Shown in pieces: positions 47,450-55,808 of a stretch of 64,000 bases of DNA. Every line of letters starts with the position of its first letter. Within the stretch, counting starts at the first letter, position 1. The DNA lies in the NCBI RefSeq assembly GCF_000024725.1, contig NC_013960.1, positions 2,528,001 to 2,592,000 on the forward strand. The letters are read 5' to 3'. The notes beneath the pieces are model-generated. The model was not told the DNA's origin, did no database searches, and saw only the letters and a program-made list of their open reading frames with translations. The stretch is from Nitrosococcus halophilus Nc 4 (GTDB lineage Bacteria; Pseudomonadota; Gammaproteobacteria; Nitrosococcales; Nitrosococcaceae). Made by a program: the position numbers and the translations under genes.

Positions 47450-49057
47450 ATGGCCATTATCGAGACCAAGATCGATCCATCCTCACCGGAGTTTGCCAAA
47501 AACGATACCCATCTGCGGTCTTTGGTAAAGGATCTCAAGGCCCATCTGGAACGGGTGGCAGAGGGGGGGTCAGGTGCCGCCCGGGAAAGGCATTTAAAGC
47601 GGGGTAAGTTGCTCCCGCGGGAGCGGATCGGGGTGCTTCTGGACCGGGGCAGTCTCTTTCTTGAATTATCCGCCCTGGCCGCCTATGGGATGTATGAAAC
47701 AGAGCTCCCTGGCGCCGGTCTCATTACCGGCATTGGTCAGATCCAGGGCCGGGAAGTGATGGTTATCGCCAACGATGCCACGGTCAAAGGGGGGACCTAT
47801 TATCCCATAACGGTGAAAAAGCATCTGCGGGCCCAGGAAATCGCTGCTGAGAACCATTTGCCCTGCCTCTACCTGGTGGATTCGGGGGGCGCTTACCTTC
47901 CCATGCAGGATCAGGTGTTCCCGGACCGGGATCATTTTGGCCGAATCTTTTATAACCAGGCTCGGATGTCCGCCCAAGGCATTCCCCAGATTGCCGTGGT
48001 GATGGGGTCTTGCACCGCCGGTGGCGCCTATGTGCCGGCCATGGCCGATGAGACCATTATTGTCAAAAACCAGGGCACCATTTTCCTCGGTGGTCCGCCG
48101 TTGGTCCGGGCCGCCACGGGCGATCAAGTGGATGCGGAAGCATTGGGGGGCGGAGATGTCCACTGTCGAACTTCGGGGGTGGGGGATCATTTGGTGGCCA
48201 ATGACTCCGAAGCCATGGCCAAAGTACGGAGTATGATCGCCCAGCTTTATCGGGAGCAAACCCGCTCTTTTTACCCAGGCGCGGTGGTGGAACCCCGCTA
48301 CCCACCGGAGGAGATCTATGGCCTCATTCCTCGGGATCCCCGTTATCAATATCATGTCCATGAAGTGATTGCTCGCCTAGTGGATGGTTCTGATTTCCAC
48401 GAGTTCAAAGCCCTCTATGGCAAGTCTCTGGTTTGCGGGTTTGCCCGGATTCGGGGTTACCAGGTGGGGATCTTGGCCAATAATGGAATTTTGTTTTCCC
48501 AGTCCGCCCTCAAGGGAACCCATTTTATCCAGCTTTGTACCCAACGGCACATTCCCCTGGTTTTTCTGCAAAACATCGCCGGGTTTATGGTGGGTAAGCA
48601 ATACGAGCATGGGGGCATTGCTAAGGATGGGGCCAAAATGGTGCACGCGGTCGCCTGTGCTAAGGTGCCCAAATTTACGGTGATCATGGGCGGCTCTTTC
48701 GGTGCCGGCAATTATGCCATGTGTGGTCGGGCTTATGGGCCTCGCTTGCTCTGGATGTGGCCCAATGCCCGGATTTCGGTCATGGGAGGAGATACGGCGG
48801 CAGAGGTGCTGGGGATCATTAAGGCCGAGAGTATTCAGGCCCGGGAAGAGTCCTGGAGCGAGGCTCAACAAAAAGCCTTTAAAGCGGACATCCGGGAACA
48901 GTACGAGACTCAGGGCCATCCCTATTTTGCGACTGCCCGGCTTTGGGATGATGGGGTTATCGATCCGGTTGAGACGCGAACGGTGTTGGGGCTAGCGCTC
49001 CAAGCGGCTTCCAACGCGCCCATGGAAGAAACCCATTATGGGGTGTTCCGCATGTAG
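47450..49057 (+). CDS. liuB: Methylcrotonyl-CoA carboxylase, beta (carboxyltransferase) subunit
   Basis: The 535-residue carboxyltransferase fits MCC beta of leucine catabolism: it accepts carboxybiotin and carboxylates 3-methylcrotonyl-CoA. It shows [33 protein letters not shown] and [16 protein letters not shown], typical of this subunit rather than of propionyl-CoA carboxylase. The biotin subunit and isovaleryl-CoA dehydrogenase are not adjacent. It ends 6 bases before the hydratase gene. Confidence 0.9.
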   Translation: MAIIETKIDPSSPEFAKNDTHLRSLVKDLKAHLERVAEGGSGAARERHLKRGKLLPRERIGVLLDRGSLFLELSALAAYGMYETELPGAGLITGIGQIQGREVMVIANDATVKGGTYYPITVKKHLRAQEIAAENHLPCLYLVDSGGAYLPMQDQVFPDRDHFGRIFYNQARMSAQGIPQIAVVMGSCTAGGAYVPAMADETIIVKNQGTIFLGGPPLVRAATGDQVDAEALGGGDVHCRTSGVGDHLVANDSEAMAKVRSMIAQLYREQTRSFYPGAVVEPRYPPEEIYGLIPRDPRYQYHVHEVIARLVDGSDFHEFKALYGKSLVCGFARIRGYQVGILANNGILFSQSALKGTHFIQLCTQRHIPLVFLQNIAGFMVGKQYEHGGIAKDGAKMVHAVACAKVPKFTVIMGGSFGAGNYAMCGRAYGPRLLWMWPNARISVMGGDTAAEVLGIIKAESIQAREESWSEAQQKAFKADIREQYETQGHPYFATARLWDDGVIDPVETRTVLGLALQAASNAPMEETHYGVFRM

Positions 49058-49063
49058 GATAGG

Positions 49064-49849
49064 ATGATGAAACAAGAATTGCTTCAAGTAGAAACCGATG
49101 AGCGTGGTGTATGCACGCTCACCTTTAATGCTCCCGCTCGGCATAATGCCCTGGACGGAGAAATGGTTAATCTTTTACTCCAGCGGCTCCAAGCCATAGC
49201 TAAAGATGAGACTATTCGGGTGTTGGTGTTGACCGGCCAGGGGGAGACTTTCTCCAGTGGGGCCGATCTTCATTGGATGCGGTCCATGGGCTTGGAGGAG
49301 GAAGAAACCAATCGCCAGGAGGCACGGCAGCTGGCCGCTTTGATGCAAGCCCTGAACCGTCTGCCCCAACCCACTATTGCTCGTATTAATGGCCCTGCTT
49401 ACGGGGGAGCCATCGGGTTAATAGTCTGTTGCGACATTGCCATCGCCACCGTTAGCGCCGAATTTGCTTTCAAGGAGGTTCAGCTTGGCTTGGCCCCGGC
49501 GATCATTGCTCCCTATGTGGTTGCAGCCATCGGCCCTCGTCAGGCGCGGCGTTTTCTTTTGAACGGTGAAACCATCTACGGCATGCTTGCCTTCCAGTTG
49601 GGCTTAGTGCATCAGGTGGAGGACAGGGAGGAGTTGGATGGTGCGGTGGAAGCCCAGATAGGCCGACTCCTTAAGGCGGGACCGTTGGCTCTAGCCGAAT
49701 GCAAACGATTGCTGTCCCGCCTCGAGCCGGGGGGAGAAAGCTTGCGGGAATATACCGCGGAGTTGCTTGCCCGCCTGCGGAGTTCGCCGGAGGGGCAGGA
49801 AGGCATGGCCGCTTTTTTAGAAAAACGCCCGCCCCGCTGGCAACGTTAG
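49064..49849 (+). CDS. liuC: Methylglutaconyl-CoA hydratase (crotonase family)
   Basis: The 261-residue crotonase hydrates 3-methylglutaconyl-CoA to HMG-CoA. The CoA motif SSGADLHWM and oxyanion motif GPAYGGAIGLIVCCD are present, as is the LGLAPAIIAPYV segment common to this enzyme. The start is ATG at 49064 (a second ATG follows directly). The role is taken from its place between MCC beta and HMG-CoA lyase; the motifs alone only give the superfamily. Confidence 0.88.
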   Translation: MMKQELLQVETDERGVCTLTFNAPARHNALDGEMVNLLLQRLQAIAKDETIRVLVLTGQGETFSSGADLHWMRSMGLEEEETNRQEARQLAALMQALNRLPQPTIARINGPAYGGAIGLIVCCDIAIATVSAEFAFKEVQLGLAPAIIAPYVVAAIGPRQARRFLLNGETIYGMLAFQLGLVHQVEDREELDGAVEAQIGRLLKAGPLALAECKRLLSRLEPGGESLREYTAELLARLRSSPEGQEGMAAFLEKRPPRWQR

Positions 49850-50013
49850 CCGCGCCCATTGCGCTACAAAGACACAAAGGGTTGTGTTTTAAATGGGGAG
49901 AATTGAGCAAATTAATGGAGGCTAAGCTCATCCGTTTCCGGCAATGACCTTGCCGGAAACGGTCTCAAGGCCTTATTGATGGGCGCCCTCCCTGGCGCGC
50001 TTCCTGCGGAGGT

Positions 50014-50050
50014 CCCGATTCGCTCCCGGCGAATCGGTCCGGCCTACGAG
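50014..50050. repeat. Short GC-rich palindromic unit near REP copy 2
   Basis: GATTCGCTCCCGGCGAATC is a stem (arms GATTCGC/GCGAATC, apart from the loop), followed by CGGCCTACGAGG, which resembles the REP tail. It lies 19 bases before the REP-like unit at 50069. Confidence 0.45.
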
Positions 50051-50068
50051 GAGGCGCCAATAAACACT

Positions 50069-50108
50069 GTAGGCCGGATTAAGCGTCGCGTATCCGGCAA
50101 GACAATAC
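50069..50108. repeat. REP-like extragenic palindrome, copy 2 (inverted)
   Basis: TGTAGGCCGGATTAAGCGTCGCGTATCCGGCAAGACAATA is the inverse of the 41864-41904 copy over nearly its full length. It ends 2 bases before the ATG of HMG-CoA lyase and so occupies the place of the ribosome site. Confidence 0.75.
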
Positions 50109-50110
50109 TA

Positions 50111-51031
50111 ATGGGTGAAAAATTACCTCAGCAAGTCAAGATAGTGGAGGTGGGTCCCCGTGACGGCCTGCAAAACGAACCAGGCAGGGTGGGGACGGCT
50201 ACCAAGATTGAGTTTATTCATCAATTATCCGGGACGGGATTGCCTGTCATCGAGACGACCAGTTTTGTTAGCCCCCGTTGGGTGCCTCAACTGGCGGATG
50301 CTGAGGCAGTCTATACCGGCATTCAACGCCAGCCTGGGGTGCGCTATCCAGCGCTGGTACCCAATCGAGCCGGATTGGAACGGGCACTTGCTGCGGGAGT
50401 GACGGATATTGCCGTGTTCACTGGGGTGACGGATACCTTTTGCCAAAAGAACATCCATTGTTCCGTGGCCGAATCCCTGGATCGCTATCAGCCGGTGATT
50501 ACCGCGGCTCGGGAAAGACAGTTGGGGGTGCGAGCCTATCTCTCCTGTGTCCTGGGTTGTCCCTATGAGGGTCCGGTGCCGGCCCGCCAGGTGGCCCGCC
50601 TGGCCCGGCGGTTGGCCGAACTGGGAGTAGATGAGATCAGCCTTGGCGATACCATTGGGGTGGGCACTCCCTTGCAGGCCCAACGGATGCTGGCGACTGT
50701 GGCGGAACAGGTTCCCTTGGGGCAGTTAGCGGTGCATTTCCATGACACCTATGGCCAGGCGCTGGCCAATATTTTTGCCTGCCTAGAGCTGGGAGTCTCT
50801 GTCATCGACAGCGCCGTAGCGGGCTTAGGTGGGTGTCCTTATGCCAAAGGGGCTACAGGCAATGTGGCCACGGAGGAGGTGGTCTATATGTTGCACGGGA
50901 TGGGCATTGAAACGGGAGTTGATCTTGAAAAACTCATCAGCGTGGGCCGCCATATTTGCCAAGCGCTGGGACGTGAGAATCAAAGCCGAGTGGGGCGCGC
51001 GGGGCTGGGCCACTTGAAACAGGTGATTTGA
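50111..51031 (+). CDS. liuE: Hydroxymethylglutaryl-CoA lyase
   Basis: The enzyme splits HMG-CoA into acetyl-CoA and acetoacetate. The 306-residue TIM barrel has VGPRDGLQNE near the N-terminus, SLGDTIG and HFHDTYGQAL in the barrel, and the signature GLGGCPYAKGATGNVATE with the catalytic Cys. The ATG at 50111 is used because the 45 codons before it come from the REP-like repeat and do not resemble the family. No Shine-Dalgarno site is visible, which is unusual. Confidence 0.93.
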   Translation: MGEKLPQQVKIVEVGPRDGLQNEPGRVGTATKIEFIHQLSGTGLPVIETTSFVSPRWVPQLADAEAVYTGIQRQPGVRYPALVPNRAGLERALAAGVTDIAVFTGVTDTFCQKNIHCSVAESLDRYQPVITAARERQLGVRAYLSCVLGCPYEGPVPARQVARLARRLAELGVDEISLGDTIGVGTPLQAQRMLATVAEQVPLGQLAVHFHDTYGQALANIFACLELGVSVIDSAVAGLGGCPYAKGATGNVATEEVVYMLHGMGIETGVDLEKLISVGRHICQALGRENQSRVGRAGLGHLKQVI

Positions 51032-51180
51032 AACAACCTAGACCCGTGATTCGATAACGTTAGAGCTGGGGATTTCAAGTTTACCCAATAGCGCGTAAAG
51101 CATCGCCCAATCGGGCGGTGATATAAGCGCAAGCCGCGAAGCGGATTTACAGAATGTGCTGAGATTTGTAAAATACAAAT

Positions 51181-52323
51181 ATGACGAAGAGGGCGTACCA
51201 GGAACGATTCTATCCCACAGCTGAACAAGCCGAACTGCTGGCTCGTTCGTTCGGCTGTGCGCGTTTTGTTTGGAACAACACGCTCAAGCATCGTACCGAT
51301 GCGTTCTATCAGAACGGCGAAGTCATTCCCCATTGGGCGCTGGAAAAAAGGCTTGTCCAACTCAAGCAGGACTTTTCTTGGCTGAATGAGGTTTCCAGCG
51401 TTATTTTCCAGCAGTTGCTGCGCGATCAGCAGCAGGCTTTCAAGCCCTTCTGGGAGAAGCGAGCGGGGTATCCGCGTTTCAAATCCAAGCCTTGGGGCCA
51501 GTCAATCCGACTGACCAAAGCCGCGTTCCGGTTCAAGGACGGCCAACTGTTCATTGCCAAGTCGAGCGAACCGCTGAATATCCACTGGAGCTTCAAGGAC
51601 GGTCTGCCGTCGGAGCCCTCCGCTATCACGATTTCTAAGGACGCAGCGGGGCGCTATTTTGTGTCCATGCTGTGTGAATTCGAGTCCGAACCGATGCCGG
51701 TGGTCAACAAGACGGTCGGCATCGATCTGGGTCTGAAAGACTTGTTCGTCACTAGCGACGGATTCAAATCCGGCAATCCCAAGTACACCGAGCAGTACGA
51801 AGCGAAGCTGGCCTATCTGCAGCGTAAGCTGGCGAAGAAGCAGAAAGGTTCCCGTAACCGCAACAAACTGCGGCTGAAGGTGGCCCGTGTGCACACCAAA
51901 ATAGCTGACTGCCGTAGGGACGCCACCCACAAGGCGACCCGCACACTGATCAACGAAAACCAAGTCGTGTGCGTTGAATCTCTGGCGGTGAAGAACATGA
52001 TCAAACACCCCCGGCTTGCCAAGCCCATAGCCGATGCCCATTGGGGTGAGTTTGTCCGTCAACTGAAGTACAAGGCGCAGTGGGTAGGGCGAACCGTAGT
52101 CGAGATCGACCGCGGGTTTCCCAGTTCCAAGCGTTGTCCCACCCCAGGGTGCGGACATATCAACGAAACGCTGCCGCTGGAGGTGCGTGAATGGCGCTGT
52201 CCCTCGTGCGGGAGTGTCCATGACCGCGACATCGCAGCGGCGATCAATATCAAAACCGCCGGGCTGGCGGGGTTAGCCTCTGGAGCCACTGGAACGGGGG
52301 CGACAACAGGCGTTGTCGCCTAG
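51181..52323 (+). CDS. tnpB: RNA-guided nuclease TnpB, full length
   Basis: The 380-residue protein keeps every TnpB site: RuvC-I Asp in GIDLGLKD, RuvC-II Glu in VCVESLAVKN, RuvC-III Asp in HDRDIAAAIN, and the zinc finger with RCPTPGCG and CPSCG. It could be an active reRNA-guided nuclease. The 3' part of the gene and the right end would normally encode the guide RNA. A small open frame follows the stop but has no known product. Confidence 0.9.
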   Translation: MTKRAYQERFYPTAEQAELLARSFGCARFVWNNTLKHRTDAFYQNGEVIPHWALEKRLVQLKQDFSWLNEVSSVIFQQLLRDQQQAFKPFWEKRAGYPRFKSKPWGQSIRLTKAAFRFKDGQLFIAKSSEPLNIHWSFKDGLPSEPSAITISKDAAGRYFVSMLCEFESEPMPVVNKTVGIDLGLKDLFVTSDGFKSGNPKYTEQYEAKLAYLQRKLAKKQKGSRNRNKLRLKVARVHTKIADCRRDATHKATRTLINENQVVCVESLAVKNMIKHPRLAKPIADAHWGEFVRQLKYKAQWVGRTVVEIDRGFPSSKRCPTPGCGHINETLPLEVREWRCPSCGSVHDRDIAAAINIKTAGLAGLASGATGTGATTGVVA

Positions 52324-52400
52324 GGAAGGCGTGTTGAACGAGGAAAGTTCTTGGAGTGATCCAACAACCCTCGCCCGACAGGGCCGGGAGAAGTCAGACT
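52301..52400 (+). ncRNA. Candidate guide-RNA (reRNA) scaffold region of TnpB
   Basis: In IS605-type elements the right end, overlapping the end of tnpB, encodes the reRNA. Here this part contains the palindrome GCGACAACAGGCGTTGTCGC and a later CCCGACAGGG stem. This is placed by analogy; the guide would be the bases just past the right end, whose position is not certain. Confidence 0.35.
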
Positions 52401-52532
52401 TGCACCCCAAATTCATACTCGATATAGATAACGTACTCTACCTCGCGGTGATAGAGGAGATGCTTCAGAATAAGTGGTTTGCCGGACTCAACAAGCTTGC
52501 CGCCTAGATCCTTAACCAGATCCCTGAAAAAG

Positions 52533-52554
52533 GGCGCGGCTGGGTTGCCGCGCC
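52533..52554. other. GC-rich hairpin
   Basis: GGCGCGGC (52533-52540) and GCCGCGCC (52547-52554) form a perfect 8-bp stem with a 6-base loop, in the gap before hicB. No U-tract follows, so its role is unclear. The rest of the gap holds the TnpB-element end and no clear gene. Confidence 0.5.
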
Positions 52555-52628
52555 TGTTAAACTACATGTGAAATTGGCGGGCGTGGTGGAAATATAGCGT
52601 TTCCCGAATACCAGGTGAGGATTTTCCT

Positions 52629-52856
52629 ATGCAAAAGCAGTTTAAAATTGTAATTGAAAAGCACACTGAAGGTTATGTTGCTTATCCACTTGGACTAAAA
52701 GGGGTTATTGTTGGTCAAGGTGATACCTATGAAGAAGCGCTTACCGATGTCAAATCTGCCATATGCTTCCATATAGAAACCTTTGGCCGAGATGCCTTTC
52801 AAAATGATGATTCTATTTTGGAAGCTTTTGTTGCAGAGACAAAAGTGGCTATATAA
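52629..52856 (+). CDS. hicB: HicB-type antitoxin
   Basis: The 75-residue protein has the HicB fold: KHTEGYVAYPLGLKGVIVGQGDTYEEALTDVKSAI matches the family's core. It is short and lacks the C-terminal DNA-binding domain of longer HicB proteins. The stop overlaps the hicA start by one base, so the two are coupled. It follows the TnpB element by about 230 bases. Confidence 0.85.
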   Translation: MQKQFKIVIEKHTEGYVAYPLGLKGVIVGQGDTYEEALTDVKSAICFHIETFGRDAFQNDDSILEAFVAETKVAI

Positions 52857-53095
52857 TGCCGAAATTTCCCGCTGATGCTCCCAAGGCGAGAGTCATAAAA
52901 GTATTTGAACGCTTGGGGCTCGAATTGGTACGAGAGCGTGAGTATATTGCTATGATACGGCAAAATATTGATGGAACTAAAACGCCTCTTACAATACCCA
53001 ACCATCTTCGCATTAAAGGTTCAACATTAAGAACAATATGTACGTAAGCTGGCATTCCGAGAGATGAATTCCTAAAGGTTTATGAGCAAACATGA
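52856..53095 (+). pseudogene. hicA: HicA mRNA interferase toxin, apparently inactivated
   Basis: The frame is HicA-like (ARVIKVFERLGLELVRERE...PNHLRIKGSTLRTICT) but stops with TAA at 53045-53047 after 63 codons. Past this stop, the same frame continues as AGIPRDEFLKVYEQT and ends with TGA at 53093, the expected C-terminus of the family, so the TAA is most simply a CAA (Gln) mutated to a stop. In addition, the place of the catalytic His (EHIAM in relatives) reads EYIAM. Both would be C-to-T changes. Confidence 0.75.
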
Positions 53096-53240
53096 AATAG
53101 GAATCACAGTCAGATTAAGGTATCTTTAAAAACTAGCACTATCCTACCCATCATAAATAAGCTAATGGTGTTTTCATGAGCACTGAGATCAATTCAATAT
53201 TGCCGTCCCTTAATAAATCCAACAAACAAGGAGATTAACA

Positions 53241-53711
53241 ATGAAGCAAATATTCTCGGGTCTACTGCTGGTTGCTGCATCGGGACTTGCATTTGCAGAC
53301 ACTGGTCCAGGCTGCGGCGCGGGTTCTGTGCTCTTTAAAGGTCAAGACGGGCTTGCTCCTCATGTTCTGGCGGCAACCACCAATGCCAGCTTCGGCAACC
53401 AAACGTTTGGGATGACTACGGGTACTTTGGGCTGTGATACCAGTGATAACATCGACGTGATGGCCGCCAATTTTTTCGATCAAAATCTGGAACAATTGGC
53501 GGCCGATATGAGCCGTGGTGAAGGCGAGCACCTCAACGCCCTGATGGCGCTTATGAAGGTTCAGGATGTTGATAAGAACCATTTCAAGATGACAGTGAAA
53601 AAACAGTTTAGCACTATTTTCCCAAATCGGAATGTGACTTCTAATGAAGCACTCTCCAAACTCGAAGAAGTCATGAAAGGGGATGCGGCCCTGGCTAAGT
53701 ATCTGGGTTAA
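53241..53711 (+). CDS. DUF3015 periplasmic protein
   Basis: The 156-residue protein has a signal peptide (LLLVAASGLAFA) and then the DUF3015 pattern: GCGAGSVLFKGQDGL, NASFGNQTFGMTTGTLGC and a helical C-terminus. No biochemical role is known for the family. A ribosome site (AAGGAG) lies upstream. A strong terminator follows at 53728-53754. Confidence 0.85.
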   Translation: MKQIFSGLLLVAASGLAFADTGPGCGAGSVLFKGQDGLAPHVLAATTNASFGNQTFGMTTGTLGCDTSDNIDVMAANFFDQNLEQLAADMSRGEGEHLNALMALMKVQDVDKNHFKMTVKKQFSTIFPNRNVTSNEALSKLEEVMKGDAALAKYLG

Positions 53712-53727
53712 ATTTTTGTCCAAATCC

Positions 53728-53759
53728 CATGAAGCCGGCGAGTCCGGCTTCATGTTTTT
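53728..53759 (+). terminator. Rho-independent terminator
   Basis: CATGAAGCCGG (53728-53738) and CCGGCTTCATG (53744-53754) form a perfect 11-bp stem with a 5-base loop, followed by TTTTT. It ends the DUF3015 gene. Confidence 0.9.
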
Positions 53760-53918
53760 AAGTCTTCGGAGCTATAGCGATTCCCATTTAGAGGGCACCC
53801 CGTTGGGTTTGGGGTAGGCACGACCCAAGCCCTTTAGGTCTCATTATAAGCGGGAAATGCTATAGAATTTCGTGACTGCAACCTCAGCCCTCTTAATCGC
53901 CCGATCTTTCCCATTCTC

Positions 53919-55808
53919 ATGCTTCGCTATTTTGGCCTGCTTTGTCTTCTCAATAGTATTTGCAGCTGGGCTCAGGCGGAGATTCCAACGCTAACGGAAC
54001 TTTTGTCGGCGGCACAGCAGCAACACCTCTCGGAACGTCCGCAATGGTGGGCCTTGCTTCACTATCGACCCACCGTGTTGGGGTGGAGCCATAAAAGCCA
54101 GGCGGACGATCCCAGTTTTTTTCTCGCTCAGGAGGGGAAAACCAATCCTGATGCAGAACTTGCCGCAACCCTTATCGCCCTGCGGGAGGGTGATGGCCAG
54201 GCCACTCACCCCCAATGCCGTTTTCCTGCTCGCTTCTATTGGCTGCAACAGCAGGGAAGACCCTTTTCCGATATTCCCCCAGTGTCTTGTCCAGAGTTCG
54301 AGGCTTGGCTCCATGACCTGAATACGGCAACGGTCACGTTGGTATTTGCCTCCTCTTATCTCAATAGTCCATCGTCTATGTTTGGCCATACCTTTTTGAG
54401 GCTAGATCCTTCCCATCTAAATCAGGACAATCTGATTCTGGCCAGCACGGTTAGCTATGCTGCGGATGCAGGAGTTCATGATAGCGAAATCATGTTCGCT
54501 TACCGCGGCATTTTCGGTGGCTATCCGGGAATAACCACGGTAGAACCTTACTTCGACAAGATTCGCCTCTACAGCAAACTGGAGAACCGTGACCTTTGGG
54601 AATACCAATTGAACCTGAGCCCCGATGAAGTCACTCAGTTACTTCGCCATGCCTGGGAGATAAAAGATAAGCGTTTTGATTATTTTTTCTTTGATGAAAA
54701 TTGCGCCTACCGCATCTTAGCGTTGATTGATGTGGCCCGTCCGGGCACTGAACTGATCTCTCAGGTGAGTTTCCTGCGAGCTATTCCCGCCGATACGGTT
54801 CGCCTCGTGGTTGCTAACCAGCTAGTCGACTCCGTCTATTTCCGCCCCTCTCAGGCAACTGAGTTGCGCCACCATTTAAGGCAACTCAGCCCTTCCGAGC
54901 GCAATTTGGCTTTTTCCATTCATGAAAATCATCAGCTACCTGATGGGGAAGCCATTGAGGCCTTAACCCCCGATCGGCATGCTGCCGTATTGGAAACGGC
55001 TTACGAGCTGGTTCGTTACCGTACCCAGAGCGATAAACTCCCTCGAGAAGTCGCCGCTGATATCTCCTATGAGCTGCTGCGAGCGCGTAGCAAGATACCG
55101 GAATCCTCTGGTTTACTGGCTCCGCCCATGCCCGCGGTGCGGGATGATCAGGGCCATGACACCGCTCGCATAACCGCTATTGCGGGCCGCTATGGCCAGC
55201 GCGATTATCTTCATTTGGCGTTTCGACCCGCCTATCATGATTTTTCCGACCCGGCGCCCGGTTACCGTCCCGGTTCCCAGCTCCAATTCCTAAATACCGA
55301 GCTGCGTTATTATTTAAAGAATGGGGAATTGGAGCTTGAACAATTGAACATTGTGGACATTATTTCCCTGTCTCCACGGGATCGCTTTTTCCATCCCATC
55401 TCCTGGCAAGCGGGCTTTGGCGCAGATCGTCAGCTCACCCGCGACGGCTCGCGGCCACTGGCCGCCTACGTCAAAGGGGGCGCCGGGGTGAGCTATGGTA
55501 TGGCCCATGGACTGGCCTATGCCTTGGCAACGGGCACCGGCCGCGTGGGTAGTCAGCTCGCGGAAGGCTATCAAGCCTCACCGGGTATCACTCTGGGTTG
55601 GAATTTACAGCAACACTGGGGAAGTATTCATGCTGAGGCACAGAGCCAATTTTACCCCGGTCAGGACGAAGAACCCTATTATCGGGGCAGCGTCAGTTTG
55701 GACCTATATCGGCCACCCGGCTGGAGCTTAACTTTCAATATAGCGCGGGAGAAGAGCGGGGATTTCTACGCCACCACGATCCAAGGCGGTGTTCGTGTTT
55801 ACTTCTAA
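53919..55808 (+). CDS. DUF4105 family envelope protein
   Basis: The 629-residue protein has a signal peptide (LLNSICSWAQA), a DUF4105 core with VFASSYLNSPSSMFGHTFLRLDP and FDYFFFDENCAYR (about 140-290), and a C-terminal beta-rich region that ends in RVYF, like an outer-membrane barrel. The family is found in Bacteroidetes and Proteobacteria; the function is not known (a papain-like fold with His and Cys has been proposed for related proteins). It overlaps the next gene by 20 bases. Confidence 0.8.
   Translation: MLRYFGLLCLLNSICSWAQAEIPTLTELLSAAQQQHLSERPQWWALLHYRPTVLGWSHKSQADDPSFFLAQEGKTNPDAELAATLIALREGDGQATHPQCRFPARFYWLQQQGRPFSDIPPVSCPEFEAWLHDLNTATVTLVFASSYLNSPSSMFGHTFLRLDPSHLNQDNLILASTVSYAADAGVHDSEIMFAYRGIFGGYPGITTVEPYFDKIRLYSKLENRDLWEYQLNLSPDEVTQLLRHAWEIKDKRFDYFFFDENCAYRILALIDVARPGTELISQVSFLRAIPADTVRLVVANQLVDSVYFRPSQATELRHHLRQLSPSERNLAFSIHENHQLPDGEAIEALTPDRHAAVLETAYELVRYRTQSDKLPREVAADISYELLRARSKIPESSGLLAPPMPAVRDDQGHDTARITAIAGRYGQRDYLHLAFRPAYHDFSDPAPGYRPGSQLQFLNTELRYYLKNGELELEQLNIVDIISLSPRDRFFHPISWQAGFGADRQLTRDGSRPLAAYVKGGAGVSYGMAHGLAYALATGTGRVGSQLAEGYQASPGITLGWNLQQHWGSIHAEAQSQFYPGQDEEPYYRGSVSLDLYRPPGWSLTFNIAREKSGDFYATTIQGGVRVYF

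Larger units (their letters stand above)
51085..52400 (+). mobile_element. IS605-type TnpB-only insertion element
   Basis: The element includes tnpB (51181-52323) with a left stem (CGCCC-AATC-GGGCG at 51104-51117) and GC-rich 3' structures (GCGACAACAGGCGTTGTCGC at 52301-52320 and CCC-GACA-GGG near 52374). No tnpA and no terminal inverted repeats are visible. Ends are approximate. It sits 54 bases after HMG-CoA lyase. Confidence 0.65.

Noticed and set aside
52313-52507. 64-codon frame after tnpB
   Set aside because: It overlaps the element's structured right end and has no recognised domain, so it is more likely guide-RNA region or chance.
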